Assembly (NCBI GenBank): GCA_963842335.1
Contig: CAWJGF010000004.1
Span: forward strand, 62,001 to 126,000
DNA from: PALSA-600 sp963842335
Lineage (GTDB): Bacteria > Actinomycetota > Thermoleophilia > Gaiellales > Gaiellaceae
Reading direction: 5' to 3'
DNA length: 64,000 nucleotides
Positions within the stretch are counted from its first letter, which is position 1. Each line of letters opens with the position of its first letter. Below, piece after piece: positions 8,926 to 18,204 of the stretch. The notes below the pieces were generated by a model. It was given only the letters and a program-made list of their open reading frames with translations, was not told the DNA's origin and did no database searches. A program made the translations under genes and the position numbers.

Positions 8926-9705
8926 ATGACCCTCGTCGACCCGAAGGGCAGCCAGGTGCTCGATTTCTGCGCGCGCTCGCCGATCGAGCGTGTGTTCCTG
9001 GAGGACGTCGCGCGCCGTGGCCTCGGTCACTTCAGCGCGCTCGAATCGGCCACCGGCGAGCTGACGGCTCTCTGCCACGTCGGCGCCAACGTGGTTCCGT
9101 CGGGCGAGGGCTGCGAGGCGTTCGCCGACGCGGCGGTCGAGGGCGGCTCGCGCATGCTGATCGGCGAGAGCGGAGCGGTCTCCGCGCTCTGGGCGGCGAT
9201 CTCGGATCGCGTACCGCCGCCCCGCGAGGACCGCCAGAGGCAGCCGGTCTACACGATCTCGGCCTCGCCCTCGCCGGGCGAGACAGCGCTTCGGCCTGCG
9301 ACGCGCGCCGACGCCGACCGTCTGATCCCGGCTTGCGCCGCCGCGCACGAGCTCGAGCTCGGCGTCGATCCGAACGGCCGGAACGACGAGGCCTTCCGCT
9401 GGCGCACCGAGTCGCAGATCGACGAGGGCCGCTCGTGGCTCTGGCTCGAGAACAACGTCGTCCTTTTCAAGGCCGAAGCATCCGCCTGGACACCGCATGC
9501 CGTGCAGATCCAGCAGGTCTGGGTCGACCCCGAAGCGCGCGGCCACGGTTACGCAGGACGTGGAATGCGCGATCTCTGCCGGCTGCTCCTGCGGACGACT
9601 CCGACCGTCACGCTCTTCGTCCGCACCGACAACGCCCCGGCGATCGCGCTCTACGAGTCGATCGGGATGGCGAAGGCCCTCGAGTACCGGACCGTCCTGC
9701 TGTGA
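8926..9705 (+). CDS. GNAT family N-acetyltransferase with N-terminal DUF4081-like domain
   Basis: A 259-aa protein. The first 115 residues form a domain seen before GNAT domains in actinobacteria (DUF4081 type), and the second half is a GNAT fold: QVWVDPEARGHGYAGRGMRD contains the acetyl-CoA loop and NAPAIALYESIGM is the terminal motif. The substrate is unknown. The stop codon overlaps the start of a 48-aa membrane peptide gene (GTGA), which is followed closely by tilS, suggesting one operon. Confidence 0.87.
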   Translation: MTLVDPKGSQVLDFCARSPIERVFLEDVARRGLGHFSALESATGELTALCHVGANVVPSGEGCEAFADAAVEGGSRMLIGESGAVSALWAAISDRVPPPREDRQRQPVYTISASPSPGETALRPATRADADRLIPACAAAHELELGVDPNGRNDEAFRWRTESQIDEGRSWLWLENNVVLFKAEASAWTPHAVQIQQVWVDPEARGHGYAGRGMRDLCRLLLRTTPTVTLFVRTDNAPAIALYESIGMAKALEYRTVLL

Positions 9706-9848
9706 GGCGCCTGCTGAAGGTCCTCGTCGGTGCGTTGCTCTTGCGGTTCATCGCGGGCGAGCTCGCCGCGTACGCGGGCCGACACTGGCGCGCGCCCGGG
9801 CCCGCCCCGATCGACCTGCCCGCGAGCGGCGAGTCCGACCGCGCCTGA
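9702..9848 (+). CDS. 48-residue single-pass membrane peptide
   Basis: A short open frame starting at GTG 9702, overlapping the preceding stop as GTGA, and ending at 9848. The product begins with a basic patch (VRRLLK), then a hydrophobic segment (VLVGALLLRFIAGELAAY), then a short polar tail. The 4-base overlap, the 13-bp gap to tilS and the membrane-helix profile support a real translationally coupled gene. No known family. Confidence 0.55.
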   Translation: MRRLLKVLVGALLLRFIAGELAAYAGRHWRAPGPAPIDLPASGESDRA

Positions 9849-9861
9849 ATCCATCTACCCT

Positions 9862-10842
9862 GTGACCCTGGAGCTCCTCGGGCGCATCGAGTCCCACATC
9901 CGCCGCTACGACCTGATCGAGCCCGGCGGCGATGTGGTGTGCCTGGTCTCGGGTGGCGCCGACTCCACGTGCCTGTTCCACGCGCTGCGCGAGCTCGGCT
10001 ACGCGGTCTCGGCGTTTCATGTCGACCACGGGCTACGCGGAGCGGAGTCGGACGAGGACGCCCGCTGGTGCGGCGAGCACTTCGACGCCGAGGTCGTGCA
10101 GGCGGCCGGACGCTGCGAGACCGAGGCGGCGTTGCGCGACGTGCGCTACTCGTTCCACCCCGACCTCCTGCGAGCAACCGGCCACACTCTTTCCGACCAG
10201 GTCGAGACGATCCTCTACCGCCTCGCGACCAGCGGAACGACGAAGGGGATCAAGGTCTGCCGGGAAGACAGCGTCGTGCGCCCGCTGCTCTGCTGCTGGC
10301 GAGAGGAAACCGAGGCGTTCTGTCGCGAGCAGGGCCTCGCCTGGCGCACCGACTCGTCGAATCGCGAGTCGCTGCGCGGCCTGATCCGGCATGAGATCGT
10401 CCCGCGGCTCCAGCAGTTGCATCCGGCCGCGCGCGAGAACGTGCTGCGGGCGCTCGAGGAGCGCCGGACGATGCCGCCGGCGCTCGCCGAGTTGCTCGAT
10501 GCGCCGATCGGGACGAAGCGCGTCGATCTCGGCGGCGGCGTGCAGGCTGTTCGCGAGCATGAGCGTCTCTGGCTCGAGCACGGGCCGGTCGATCTGCGCG
10601 GCTCGGTGGAGTGGGGGGCCTGGCGGATCGAGTCAGCGCTGCCAGGGCTTAAGGTACGGGGCTGGAGGCCCGGCGACCGACTCGCCGGCCGCAACCGGAA
10701 GGTGCAGGATGTTTTTGTGGACGCCAAGATTCCGCGCTCCGACCGTGAGGGATGGCCGCTCGTCGTGCGCGGCGAGGCTGTCGTCGCAGTGCCGGGGATC
10801 ATCGAGGCCGAAGGGGTGAGCGCGAGCCGTGTCGACGACTGA
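9862..10842 (+). CDS. tilS: tRNA(Ile)-lysidine synthase
   Basis: ATP-dependent enzyme (326 aa) that converts C34 of the tRNA-Ile CAU anticodon to lysidine. The PP-loop motif SGGADS is at 30-35, followed by FHVDHGLRG and a domain with HTLSDQVETILYRLATSGT. The C-terminal substrate domain contains WRPGDRLAGRNRKVQDVFVD. The start is GTG 9862, which places the PP-loop at the usual distance from the N-terminus. Its 3' end overlaps hpt by 14 bp. The order tilS-hpt-ftsH is widely conserved in bacteria and supports the call. Confidence 0.94.
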   Translation: MTLELLGRIESHIRRYDLIEPGGDVVCLVSGGADSTCLFHALRELGYAVSAFHVDHGLRGAESDEDARWCGEHFDAEVVQAAGRCETEAALRDVRYSFHPDLLRATGHTLSDQVETILYRLATSGTTKGIKVCREDSVVRPLLCCWREETEAFCREQGLAWRTDSSNRESLRGLIRHEIVPRLQQLHPAARENVLRALEERRTMPPALAELLDAPIGTKRVDLGGGVQAVREHERLWLEHGPVDLRGSVEWGAWRIESALPGLKVRGWRPGDRLAGRNRKVQDVFVDAKIPRSDREGWPLVVRGEAVVAVPGIIEAEGVSASRVDD

Positions 10843-11389
10843 GCTCTCATCCGGCGTCGGCGAGGTGCTGATCGACGAGACACGCCTGCAATCGCGCATT
10901 CGCGCGCTCGGCGCCGAGCTGTCGTCGGACTACGCCGACCGCGAGGTGTTGCTCGTCGGCGTCCTCAAAGGCGCGGTGTTCTTCATGGCCGACCTGATGC
11001 GCTCGCTCACCGTGCCGTGCGAGATCGACTTCATGGCGATCTCGAGCTACGGCGCGTCCACCGACTCGTCCGGGGTCGTCCGGATCCTCAAGGATCTCGA
11101 CATCAACATCGAGGGGCGCCATGTGCTCGTTGTCGAGGACATCATCGACTCGGGCCTCACGCTCTCCTATCTGCTCCGCAATCTCGAGTCCCGCGAGCCC
11201 GCCAGCCTCGAGATCTGCGCCCTCCTGACGAAGCCCTCCCGCCGCGAGATCGACGTCCCGGTGCGCTATGTCGGCTTCGAGATCCCCAACAAGTTCGTGA
11301 TCGGCTACGGGCTCGACTATGCCGAGCGATACAGGAATTTGCCCTACGTCGGCGTCCTGCACCCCGATTTCATGCCCGAGGAGGCGTAA
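10829..11389 (+). CDS. hpt: hypoxanthine phosphoribosyltransferase
   Basis: Purine salvage enzyme (186 aa) making IMP/GMP from hypoxanthine/guanine and PRPP. The PRPP motif VVEDIIDSGLT spans 101-111, the flexible loop SSYGASTDSSG is at 72-82, and the base-binding region RYVGFEIPNKFVIGYGLDYAERYR is near the end. The start is GTG 10829, inside the end of tilS. It is between tilS and ftsH, the standard arrangement. Confidence 0.95.
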   Translation: MSTTELSSGVGEVLIDETRLQSRIRALGAELSSDYADREVLLVGVLKGAVFFMADLMRSLTVPCEIDFMAISSYGASTDSSGVVRILKDLDINIEGRHVLVVEDIIDSGLTLSYLLRNLESREPASLEICALLTKPSRREIDVPVRYVGFEIPNKFVIGYGLDYAERYRNLPYVGVLHPDFMPEEA

Positions 11390-11462
11390 CCTCTTCCAGT
11401 ACGAAAGGGTGAATCGGTGACCCAAAGGACATCCACTTGGCTACCCTGAACGAAGACCAATT

Positions 11463-13409
11463 GTGAATCGCTTCTTCCGCAGCGCGTTCTTCCCGCTCAT
11501 CGTCATCGTTCTGCTGGTTTGGCTGGCCAGTCAGACCCTGATTCCGAAGAGCAAGAACACCGACAAGCTGACCACGTCGGAGGCAATTGGCAAGGTCCAG
11601 TCGGGCAATGTCGAGTCGGCGGTGTTCAACCCGTCGAAGCGCGCGATCAGCCTGAAGCTCACGAACGGGAAGAGCGCGACGGTCCACTACGCGTCGGACC
11701 AGGCGCAGCTGAGGTTCCAGGACACGCTGCAGGCAAATCACGTCGAGTGGGACTCGAAGGGCACCGGTGGTTTCTCGTGGACGGCGCTGATCGGTTCGTT
11801 CCTGCCGTTCCTCCTGCTGATCGGGTTCTGGATCTTCCTGATGAACCAGGTGCAGGGTGGCGGCTCGAAGGTGATGAGCTTCGGCAAGTCGCGCGCGAAG
11901 CGCATGGCGCCGGATACGCCGAAGATGGGCTTCAAGGATGTCGCCGGCGTCGACGAGGCGGTCGAGGAGCTGCAGGAGATCAAGGAGTTCCTCGAGAACC
12001 CGAAGAAGTTCCAGGCGCTCGGCGCGAGCATCCCGAAGGGCGTCTTGCTGTACGGGCCTCCCGGCACCGGTAAGACACTGCTCGCGCGCGCCGTCGCGGG
12101 CGAGGCCGGAGTCCCGTTCTTCTCGATCTCCGGGTCCGACTTCGTCGAGATGTTCGTCGGTGTCGGCGCCTCGCGTGTGCGCGACCTGTTCGAGCAGGCG
12201 AAGCAGGCGTCGCCCTGCATCATCTTCATGGACGAGATCGACGCCGTCGGCCGCCATCGTGGCGCGGGCCTCGGCGGCGGGCATGACGAGCGCGAGCAGA
12301 CGTTGAATCAGCTGCTCGTCGAGATGGACGGCTTCGAGATGAAGGACAACATCATCTTGATCGCCGCTACGAACCGCCCCGACATCCTTGACCCCGCACT
12401 GCTTCGCCCGGGTCGCTTCGACCGGCAGATCAGCGTCGACCGGCCCGACCGCAACGGACGGCGCAAGATCCTCGAGGTGCATTCGAAGGGCAAGCCGCTC
12501 GCGGCCGTCATCGACCTCGACTCGCTCGCAGCGGGAACGCCCGGATTCACCGGCGCCGACCTGCGCAACCTCATCAACGAGGCAGCGCTGCTCGCAGCGC
12601 GCCGAGGCAAGAAGGTGATCGAGCAGGACGAGCTGGAGGAAGGGATCATGCGCGTGATCGCAGGGCCTGAGAAGAAGGCGCGGTTGCTCTCCGAGAAGGA
12701 GCAGCGGATCACGGCGTACCACGAGATGGGTCACGCTCTCGTCGGGCACTTCCTCGAGCACACCGACCCGATCCACAAGATCACGATCGTCTCCCGCGGC
12801 CAGGCGCTCGGCCTGACGATCTCGTTGCCCGGCGAGGACCGCTATCTGACGACGCGGACCGCGCTGCTCGAGCAGATCGCGATGACGATGGGCGGACGCG
12901 CAGCCGAGGAGATCATCTTCAACGAGATCACGACCGGCGCGTCGAACGACATCGAGAAGGTCACGTCGACCGCGAAGGCGATGGTCATGCGGTTCGGGAT
13001 GTCCGAGAAGCTCGGGCCGCGCGTCCTCGGCCGCGACGCCGGCATGCCGTTCCTCGGGCGCGACATGGGCCATGAGCCCGACTACTCGGAAGAGGTCGCC
13101 CGCGAGATCGACGACGAGATTCGCCGCATCATCGAGGAAGGGCACTCGCTGGCCACGAAGGTGCTTCGCGACCACATCGACGACCTGCACCGGATCTCGC
13201 AGATCCTGATCGAGCGCGAGACGATCGACAAGGAGCAGTTCGAACGTCTCCTCGCCGGCGAGTCCGAAGAGGCAGTGTTCCCGCCGGCGCCCGAAGAGGC
13301 AGCGCCCGAGCCGGAGAAGGCGCCCGAGCGGCGGCCGGTCCCGAAGCCCCGCCCGTTCCCGCTCCCGGGCGGCGCTGCGATGCAGCCGCCCGAGCCCGAA
13401 GCTTCCTAG
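11463..13409 (+). CDS. ftsH: ATP-dependent zinc metalloprotease FtsH
   Basis: Membrane AAA+ protease (648 aa) for quality control of membrane and soluble proteins. Two transmembrane segments (about 9-26 and 103-124) enclose an external domain. The AAA domain has GPPGTGKT near 198-205, FMDEIDAVGRHRG, and the second region of homology AATNRPDILDPALLRPGRFD. The zinc site HEMGH is at 420-424 and the third ligand lies further on. A proline/glutamate-rich tail ends the protein. The start is GTG 11463, with no strong ribosome site visible. Here folP is about 12 kb away and folE is absent, unlike the usual ftsH-folE-folP order. Confidence 0.96.
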   Translation: MNRFFRSAFFPLIVIVLLVWLASQTLIPKSKNTDKLTTSEAIGKVQSGNVESAVFNPSKRAISLKLTNGKSATVHYASDQAQLRFQDTLQANHVEWDSKGTGGFSWTALIGSFLPFLLLIGFWIFLMNQVQGGGSKVMSFGKSRAKRMAPDTPKMGFKDVAGVDEAVEELQEIKEFLENPKKFQALGASIPKGVLLYGPPGTGKTLLARAVAGEAGVPFFSISGSDFVEMFVGVGASRVRDLFEQAKQASPCIIFMDEIDAVGRHRGAGLGGGHDEREQTLNQLLVEMDGFEMKDNIILIAATNRPDILDPALLRPGRFDRQISVDRPDRNGRRKILEVHSKGKPLAAVIDLDSLAAGTPGFTGADLRNLINEAALLAARRGKKVIEQDELEEGIMRVIAGPEKKARLLSEKEQRITAYHEMGHALVGHFLEHTDPIHKITIVSRGQALGLTISLPGEDRYLTTRTALLEQIAMTMGGRAAEEIIFNEITTGASNDIEKVTSTAKAMVMRFGMSEKLGPRVLGRDAGMPFLGRDMGHEPDYSEEVAREIDDEIRRIIEEGHSLATKVLRDHIDDLHRISQILIERETIDKEQFERLLAGESEEAVFPPAPEEAAPEPEKAPERRPVPKPRPFPLPGGAAMQPPEPEAS

Positions 13410-13428
13410 CTCGACTCCGGCTCGGACT

Positions 13429-13464
13429 CCGCGCTCCGTTCGTGTGATAAGACTCGGAGCGCGG
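13429..13464 (+). terminator. hairpin downstream of ftsH
   Basis: CCGCGCTCCG (13429-13438) pairs with CGGAGCGCGG (13455-13464) around a 16-nt loop, 20 bp after the ftsH stop. There is no T-run, so intrinsic termination is uncertain. Confidence 0.4.
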
Positions 13465-13556
13465 CCCGACGACGTGCGGGTCTTGCATTGTCGAGGCTCG
13501 CCGGTTGGTTGAGGCCAGCCGGTTGGCGGCGAGCGACTCTGACCTGAGGGGGCCTG

Positions 13557-13880
13557 ATGAGTGACTATGCGGTTGCACGGCTGGACGAGATCGACGAGCT
13601 GGACGGACGGGCGCTGTCCCTACCGCCCCGTCCGCCACCACTTGGGAATCACGTCCTTCGGTCGCGACGGCGTGGACGGCGCGCGCGGCGGGCGACCGGA
13701 TCATCAATGAGCACGACGAGGCCGACTCGGCTCCCACCGAGGAGCTCTACCTCGTCATGCCGGGCACGCCGCTTCGAGCTCGACGGCGAGGGGCGCCCGC
13801 CGGCACGTTTGTCGTCGCGCCCCGGGTCACGGGGTGACGAACCGTTTCCGGAGGAGGTGGCGAGAAGGACGCGCTGACAT
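13557..13880 (+). pseudogene. cupin-domain protein remnant, several frameshifts
   Basis: Starts as MSDYAVARLDEIDELDGR, then the cupin-like sequence continues in other frames: CPYRPVRHHLGITSFG, then DRIINEHDEAD and EELYLV, then FELDGE and GTFVVAP. At least three frame changes are needed to follow it between 13610 and 13830. This reads like a single-domain cupin of roughly 105 residues that has lost its frame. Whether the changes are real decay or sequence errors cannot be told here. Confidence 0.6.
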
Positions 13881-14344
13881 CAGGATAGGCGCACGAGCCA
13901 TCGGCTGGGATCTGGGCTCCGGTTCCCCATGACGATCCGGCCGCCTGGCCGTGGTCACACGAACGTTCTCCTTCGCCACGTCGAACGACCTCGGAGCGAA
14001 CATCGCGCCGAGCGATGCTCGATGGCTAGGTCGAGAGCTGTCGTCCTCGAGTTCGCTCAGATCGTCCGCATCGCTGTCCTGGAACCTGCTCGGTGCAGGC
14101 GCGAGGCTCTCGGCTCGACCGTTGCCCGCCTCGACGAGGTTGCGGGCGAGGTCGACACCGAGGACGTTCGCCCCGAGCCTCGCAGCGGGCAACGCCGCGT
14201 TCCCGCCGCCCAGCCGAGATCCAGGCCCTCGAGGCCCGTCGGTGATTCGCCGACGTCGCGACGAGCGCCTCGCCACGTCGCCCGCAGCTCGCCGGCGACG
14301 AGTGAAGTCGCCCTCTCCCAGAATGCCTGGGTCGGATTCACCAC
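13880..14344 (-). pseudogene. class I SAM-dependent methyltransferase remnant
   Basis: Begins at GTG 14344 with AAGGAG upstream (VNPTQAFWE). The conserved segments then lie in different frames: EGDFTR, GNAALPAARLGANVLGVDLA (SAM motif), FQDSDADDLSELED, GAMFAPRSFDVAKENVRVT and GGRIVMGN, followed by a stop at 13880. The family normally runs to about 260-270 residues, so the C-terminal third is missing. At least four frame changes are present. Confidence 0.68.
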
Positions 14345-15058
14345 GTCTCCTTCGTGGGCGCAGGGTGACCCACGGAGAATGCGACACTACCAAGCGCTGC
14401 ACGCGCAGTCCTGTCTCCAGCGCGAGCACGAGCAGCTCGATCGCCGACATCGGCAGGTCGACGTTCACGGCGATTCGGCTGCGCAGGTCGCCGAGGTAGT
14501 CGCAGAACGCGAGCCAGGGCTCGCCGCGCACGATCTCCAGGGCGACGCCTTCGCCGGCCGGTAGCTCGACCAGTCTCCGCGACCAGGCGCGGGCCTCCTC
14601 GATCACCGCCGCGATCGTGCGCTCGACCTGGTGCGTGGGCACGCGGCTCGAGGCCTGCCAGTGCTCGTACCGCTCGGCCAGCGGCCCGACGCCTGGGAGC
14701 AGCTCCTCGAGCCGCTCGTGCGCCGCTGCGAAGACGGCCTCGTCGGTGTGGGTCGGCCGGCACGCCGTAGCACCCTCCACCTCGTCGGCGTACGAGCCGG
14801 GACTCGCCCGCGAGGACGCCGGCGTAGGTGCGCAGGCCGCACCACCTGGTCGCGCAACCAGCCGTCCTCGAGCTCGTCGAGCAGCCCCTCCGCCGCGGCG
14901 ACGAGTGCCCGCGGATCGACCGGCGGCTCCGCGTCGACGGCGGCGGCGAGCTCCGGCGGGCCGTAGTAGGCATCGACGATCCCCTCGACGTGGCGGCCCA
15001 CCTGCAGCCCCAGCCGGAGATAGCGCTCGGCGGCAGATGTCAGAGCGGCGCCACTCAA
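14345..15058 (-). pseudogene. DUF885-like protein remnant, truncated
   Basis: Starts at TTG 15058, overlapping the preceding GNAT stop. Recognisable stretches in successive frames are SAAERYLRLGLQVGRHVEGI, VDAYYGPPEL, GLRTYAGVLAGES, SYADEVEG, HTDEAVFAAAHERLEELLPG and PWLAFCDYLGDLRSRIAVNV. The frame changes near 14850 and 14810. The sequence ends abruptly after SAIELLVLALETG, where relatives would continue into a His-rich peptidase-like region, so the C-terminal part is lost. The family resemblance is from memory of these motifs and is tentative. Confidence 0.5.
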
Positions 15059-15534
15059 AGCAGCAGTCCCATCTCGATCGTGTCCCAGAGCTCTCCACTC
15101 GAGCGTCGAATCTGCTTGTACGCGACGTCCCTCCTCGACGAATCCGAACCGGCGGTAGAGAGCGATTCCTCGCGCGTTGTGCGGGAAGACGCTGAGGCAC
15201 AACTTGTGCAACTCGTGCTCGCGCGCCCACCCGATCGCCGCTGCGAGCAGGGCCGAGCCGACGCCGTGGCCGCGCCACTCGCGAGCCACCAGCATCCCGA
15301 TCTCGCCGGTGCCAAACCTGCTCCGCTCGACGTGGATCAACCCGATGAGCTCGGCCTCCGGTGCAACCGCGACCAGCGTGCCGTCGAGCACCCAACTCGC
15401 CGCACGCGCCTCGACATCCACCGGCGGCTCGCTTGCAATCCCGTCGCGTTCCTCGGCGACGGCTGCGAAAAGCACCGGCGAGTGGAAGACGGTCGCGATC
15501 CTGCTCCGGGGCGCACAGTGAACGACGCACTCAC
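15055..15534 (-). pseudogene. GNAT acetyltransferase with frameshifts
   Basis: Starts around GTG 15534 (VSASFTVRPG), shifts frame near 15500 into LFAAVAEERDGIASEPPVD, and carries the acetyl-CoA loop GEIGMLVAREWRGHGVGSAL and NARGIALYRRFGFVEEGR. A second shift near 15135 gives the real end DVAYKQIRRSSGELWDTIEM and a stop at 15055. With two single-base corrections this is a normal GNAT of about 158 residues, so the gene may be intact in the organism. Substrate unknown. Confidence 0.68.
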
Positions 15535-15632
15535 TGCCGCGGAATCCTCGCAGAGATCACTCGCGGCTGCTCCTCGTCGATCCGACGGCTCCGCACAAAC
15601 CGATCAGTCTGCTGCGCGTCTCTAACTCCTGG

Positions 15633-15857
15633 ATGAACAGTTACGAGCAGGCTCGCCGGCTCCTCAGCATCGTCACCCGTCTGCTGGCCGAGCGCGGACA
15701 GCTCGACTTCGCTGCGCGCCTTCTCGAGCACGTCAACGAGGAACGAGTTCAGGAGATCATCGGCGACGCCGCATTCGCGATCGCGAACCGGCATCCGGGA
15801 GAGTTCCTCGACGAGATCGCCGACCAGCTCGCCCATTGCGCCGCGCCCGTCGGCTGA
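15633..15857 (+). CDS. small hypothetical protein
   Basis: A 74-aa frame (MNSYEQARRLLSIVTRLLAE) predicted to be helical throughout with balanced acidic and basic residues. It looks more protein-like than the overlapping frame on the other strand. No convincing ribosome site and no known family, so it is only a candidate gene. Confidence 0.4.
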   Translation: MNSYEQARRLLSIVTRLLAERGQLDFAARLLEHVNEERVQEIIGDAAFAIANRHPGEFLDEIADQLAHCAAPVG

Positions 15858-15881
15858 CGCCTCGCGGCGCGGCGGCAGGCG

Positions 15882-16461
15882 TCAGCCGCGGATCTTGACC
15901 TTGCCCACGAGGACGCGGGCCTCGAACGACGGCCGTCCGCGCCAGTCGCCCCAGCGCAGCCAGTCCGCCGTAAGGGGGTCGCCGCTCGAGCCAAGGTCGT
16001 GGGTCAGCCTGTTTCCCAGCGGTCCCCCGTCGTGCAGCACGAGGAAGTCGACCGCCGTGGATGACGGCGCAGTCGGCACCGAGATCGTGACGGTGCCGGG
16101 GTCGGTCGACGAGCTGAAGTCAACCCAGAGAATCGGCGTCTCACGCGTCGGCAGCACAGAGCAGGCTGGGGAGAGAGCGGGCCAGCACGTGACCGAGCCC
16201 TGGTCGGCGGTCTGGCCTGAGGTCGAGAGCGGCGAGGCCGGGTCGACATCGTGTGCGTCGACCTGGATGTGGGCGATGCCGAGCTGCTTCGGGGACGGGT
16301 TCCCCAGGTCGGCGAGCTGAGTGACCTGCACCCAGACATCGGCCGTCACCCGGTCGGCGCCACGCCTTGGAGTTCGTCGACGAGGTTCTCGCCGTGGCCG
16401 GATACGCGACGGCGGCAATCCCTGCGATCGCAACACACGCAAGGATCAATAGACGTTTCAT
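15882..16461 (-). CDS. secreted hypothetical protein (one frameshift)
   Basis: Starts at ATG 16461 with GAGGGGA upstream and a clear Sec signal peptide, MKRLLILACVAIAGIAAVAY. The frame changes near 16360-16375, after which it reads ADRVTADVWVQVTQLADLGN and continues to a stop at 15882. The mature part is beta-rich with scattered cysteines and a C-terminal RPSFEARVLVGKVKIRG. No family recognised. One missing or extra base in GCGTGGCGCCGACC would restore a 190-residue protein. Confidence 0.6.
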
Positions 16462-16668
16462 CGCGTCCCCTCTACTCGTTTGCGGCTGACCGTTCACGGT
16501 CGGAGTATGTCCTCGGCCCGGATGGTCGCCACACCGCCGGAAGGCTTGGTCTTGCCGCGCAAAGGTCGTGCTTCCGACGCCTCGGCAACCCGGAAGAGGA
16601 GCGATCTAAGATCTGAGCGTGGATGAGAGCGCGCTTCGTTCCGGGCGGATTTCGGCGTACCGCAGGGG

Positions 16669-17098
16669 TTGGTCGAGGAGGCCTTTCTTCTCGAGCCCCT
16701 TGGGCCGCAGCACAACGTCGCCGATTACGCGGCCTGGACGAGCTCGCTCGATCACATCCGCGCCACACCGGGCTTCGCCGACAGAAGCTGGCCGCATGAG
16801 ATGTCCAGCGACGAGAACCTCGCCGATCTCGAACGCCACGCCCGGGACTTCGAGGCCCGCACCGGCTTCACCTACACGGTTCTCGACCCCTCCGACGAGA
16901 CGTGATCGGTTGCGTCTACATCTACCCGGCACGCCCGGCGGACCCGAGCGAGCCCGGAACAGAGCCCGCTGCGTCGGTGCGGTCGTGGGTCTGGCTGCAC
17001 GTGCCGAGCTCGACGTCCCATTGTGGCGAGCTGTGTCGGCCTGGCTCGCCCGGGACTGGCCGTTTACCCGGGTCGTGTACGCCGCGCGTCCGTCGTAG
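16669..17098 (+). pseudogene. GNAT-like acetyltransferase with two frameshifts
   Basis: The first part reads LEPLGPQHNVADYAAWTSSL, DHIRATPGFADRSWPHEM and RTGFTYTVLDPSDET, then stops at 16905. One missing base there would continue into VIGCVYIYPARPADPSEPG, and a second shift near 17005 gives ARAELDVPLWRAVSAWLARD and a stop at 17098. The combined product is a typical 140-residue actinobacterial GNAT-like protein. The start codon is uncertain (TTG 16669 is possible). Confidence 0.6.
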
Positions 17099-17110
17099 AG
17101 GGTCGGATCG

Positions 17111-17767
17111 ATGTTCCGCTCGCGTCGCCGTGCGATCGTCTTCCCGCAGGCCGACCACGCGCGGCTTGCGGGCGTGCTCGCGCTCGCCTGGCGCGACCGG
17201 CCGCCGGGGCTTCCGTTCGAGGCGTTCGTGCGCGGTGTCGCCGACCACGACCGAGGCTACGGCGAGCACGACGACGACGCTCTCGGCGCGGTCGCGAGCG
17301 AACGCTGGGTGGGGATCCAGCGGCGAGGCTTCACGCCGCGTGGCGAGGATCCCGTCGTCGACCTCGTCGCCGCGCTCCACGTTCGCCGTTTGCTCTCGTC
17401 GCAGGACGACGAGTACGAGCGGGCGGCCTATGCCGAGGTCGATGCGCTCATCCCGTCACTCCTCGCCGGTGCAGGCGTCACGGCGGCACAGGCCGAGGCT
17501 GCCGACCGGATCACGAACGTCTGCGACCGCGTGGCGTTCGAGTTCTGCTTCGAGGAACCGGCCGAGGGGGAGATACGCGGCGTCGCCTACGCCGTCGACG
17601 GGCTCGGAGGGATCACGCTCGACCCGTGGCCGCTCGCCGTGGAGCGGCTCGTCGGTCTCGTGCCGGCCTACGCCGCCGAGGGCTACCCCGAACGGCTCGT
17701 GCCGGTCGTCGTGCCGTTCGAGGGAGCGCGAGGCGCGCATCAGGCGGGCGGATCGACCCTGAGGTAG
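17111..17767 (+). CDS. DUF3891 family protein
   Basis: An intact 218-aa protein. It matches the DUF3891 pattern: QADHARLAGVLALAW near residue 13, FVRGVADHDRGYGEHDDDAL with conserved His/Asp residues, and a long helical C-terminal half. The His/Asp pattern is reminiscent of a metal-binding helical hydrolase, but the biochemical function is unknown. The start is ATG 17111. The last 28 bases overlap the convergent GNAT gene. Confidence 0.82.
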   Translation: MFRSRRRAIVFPQADHARLAGVLALAWRDRPPGLPFEAFVRGVADHDRGYGEHDDDALGAVASERWVGIQRRGFTPRGEDPVVDLVAALHVRRLLSSQDDEYERAAYAEVDALIPSLLAGAGVTAAQAEAADRITNVCDRVAFEFCFEEPAEGEIRGVAYAVDGLGGITLDPWPLAVERLVGLVPAYAAEGYPERLVPVVVPFEGARGAHQAGGSTLR

Positions 17768-18204
17768 ACGCGTTCGTCGGTCTCGCGGAACGGCACGAAG
17801 CCGAGCCGCTCGTAGAGCGCCTGCGCGGGCGTGTTCGTGCGCAGCACGCGCAGCGCCACCGAGCGGTTCGAGTCGGCGCCGCGGCGCAGCAGCCACCTGA
17901 CGATCTCGGTGCCGATGCCGGCCCCTTGCCACCGTGGCTCGAGCTCGATCAAGGCGAGCCACAGCTCTTCGTCGGTCTCTGCGACCACCAGTACCCCGGC
18001 AGCCTCGCCGCTCACCTCGATCACCTGCTGGTCGGCAGGGGTGAAGCTCTCATCGAAGATCCGCGCCTGCTCGGCGTCTTCCCAGCCCCAGATCGCTTCG
18101 ACGTACGGCTTCATCGTGGAGCGATGGAGCTCGAACAGAAAGTCCCGATCGTCGGCGGTCGCGGGCCTCAGGCTCCACCGCGCGGGCGTCACCGGTCGCG
18201 TCAA
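17740..18204 (-). CDS. GNAT family N-acetyltransferase
   Basis: An intact 154-aa acetyltransferase. The N-terminal strand is WSLRPATADDRDFLFELHRS, the acetyl-CoA loop region is ELEPRWQGAGIGTEIVRWLL, and the terminal motif is NTPAQALYERLGFVPFRETD. The start ATG overlaps the FKBP stop by 4 bp, so translation is probably coupled to that gene. Substrate unknown. Confidence 0.87.
   Translation of the reverse strand: MTRPVTPARWSLRPATADDRDFLFELHRSTMKPYVEAIWGWEDAEQARIFDESFTPADQQVIEVSGEAAGVLVVAETDEELWLALIELEPRWQGAGIGTEIVRWLLRRGADSNRSVALRVLRTNTPAQALYERLGFVPFRETDERVYLRVDPPA

Noticed and set aside
11434..11463. Ten-codon leader peptide before ftsH
   Set aside because: The small frame has no ribosome site or conserved pattern; probably chance.
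11370..13190. 606-residue open frame antisense to ftsH
   Set aside because: A shadow of the conserved ftsH coding strand caused by high GC; no family features.
13827..15530. 567-residue minus-strand open frame
   Set aside because: It strings together parts of three different broken genes in one frame; not a real product.
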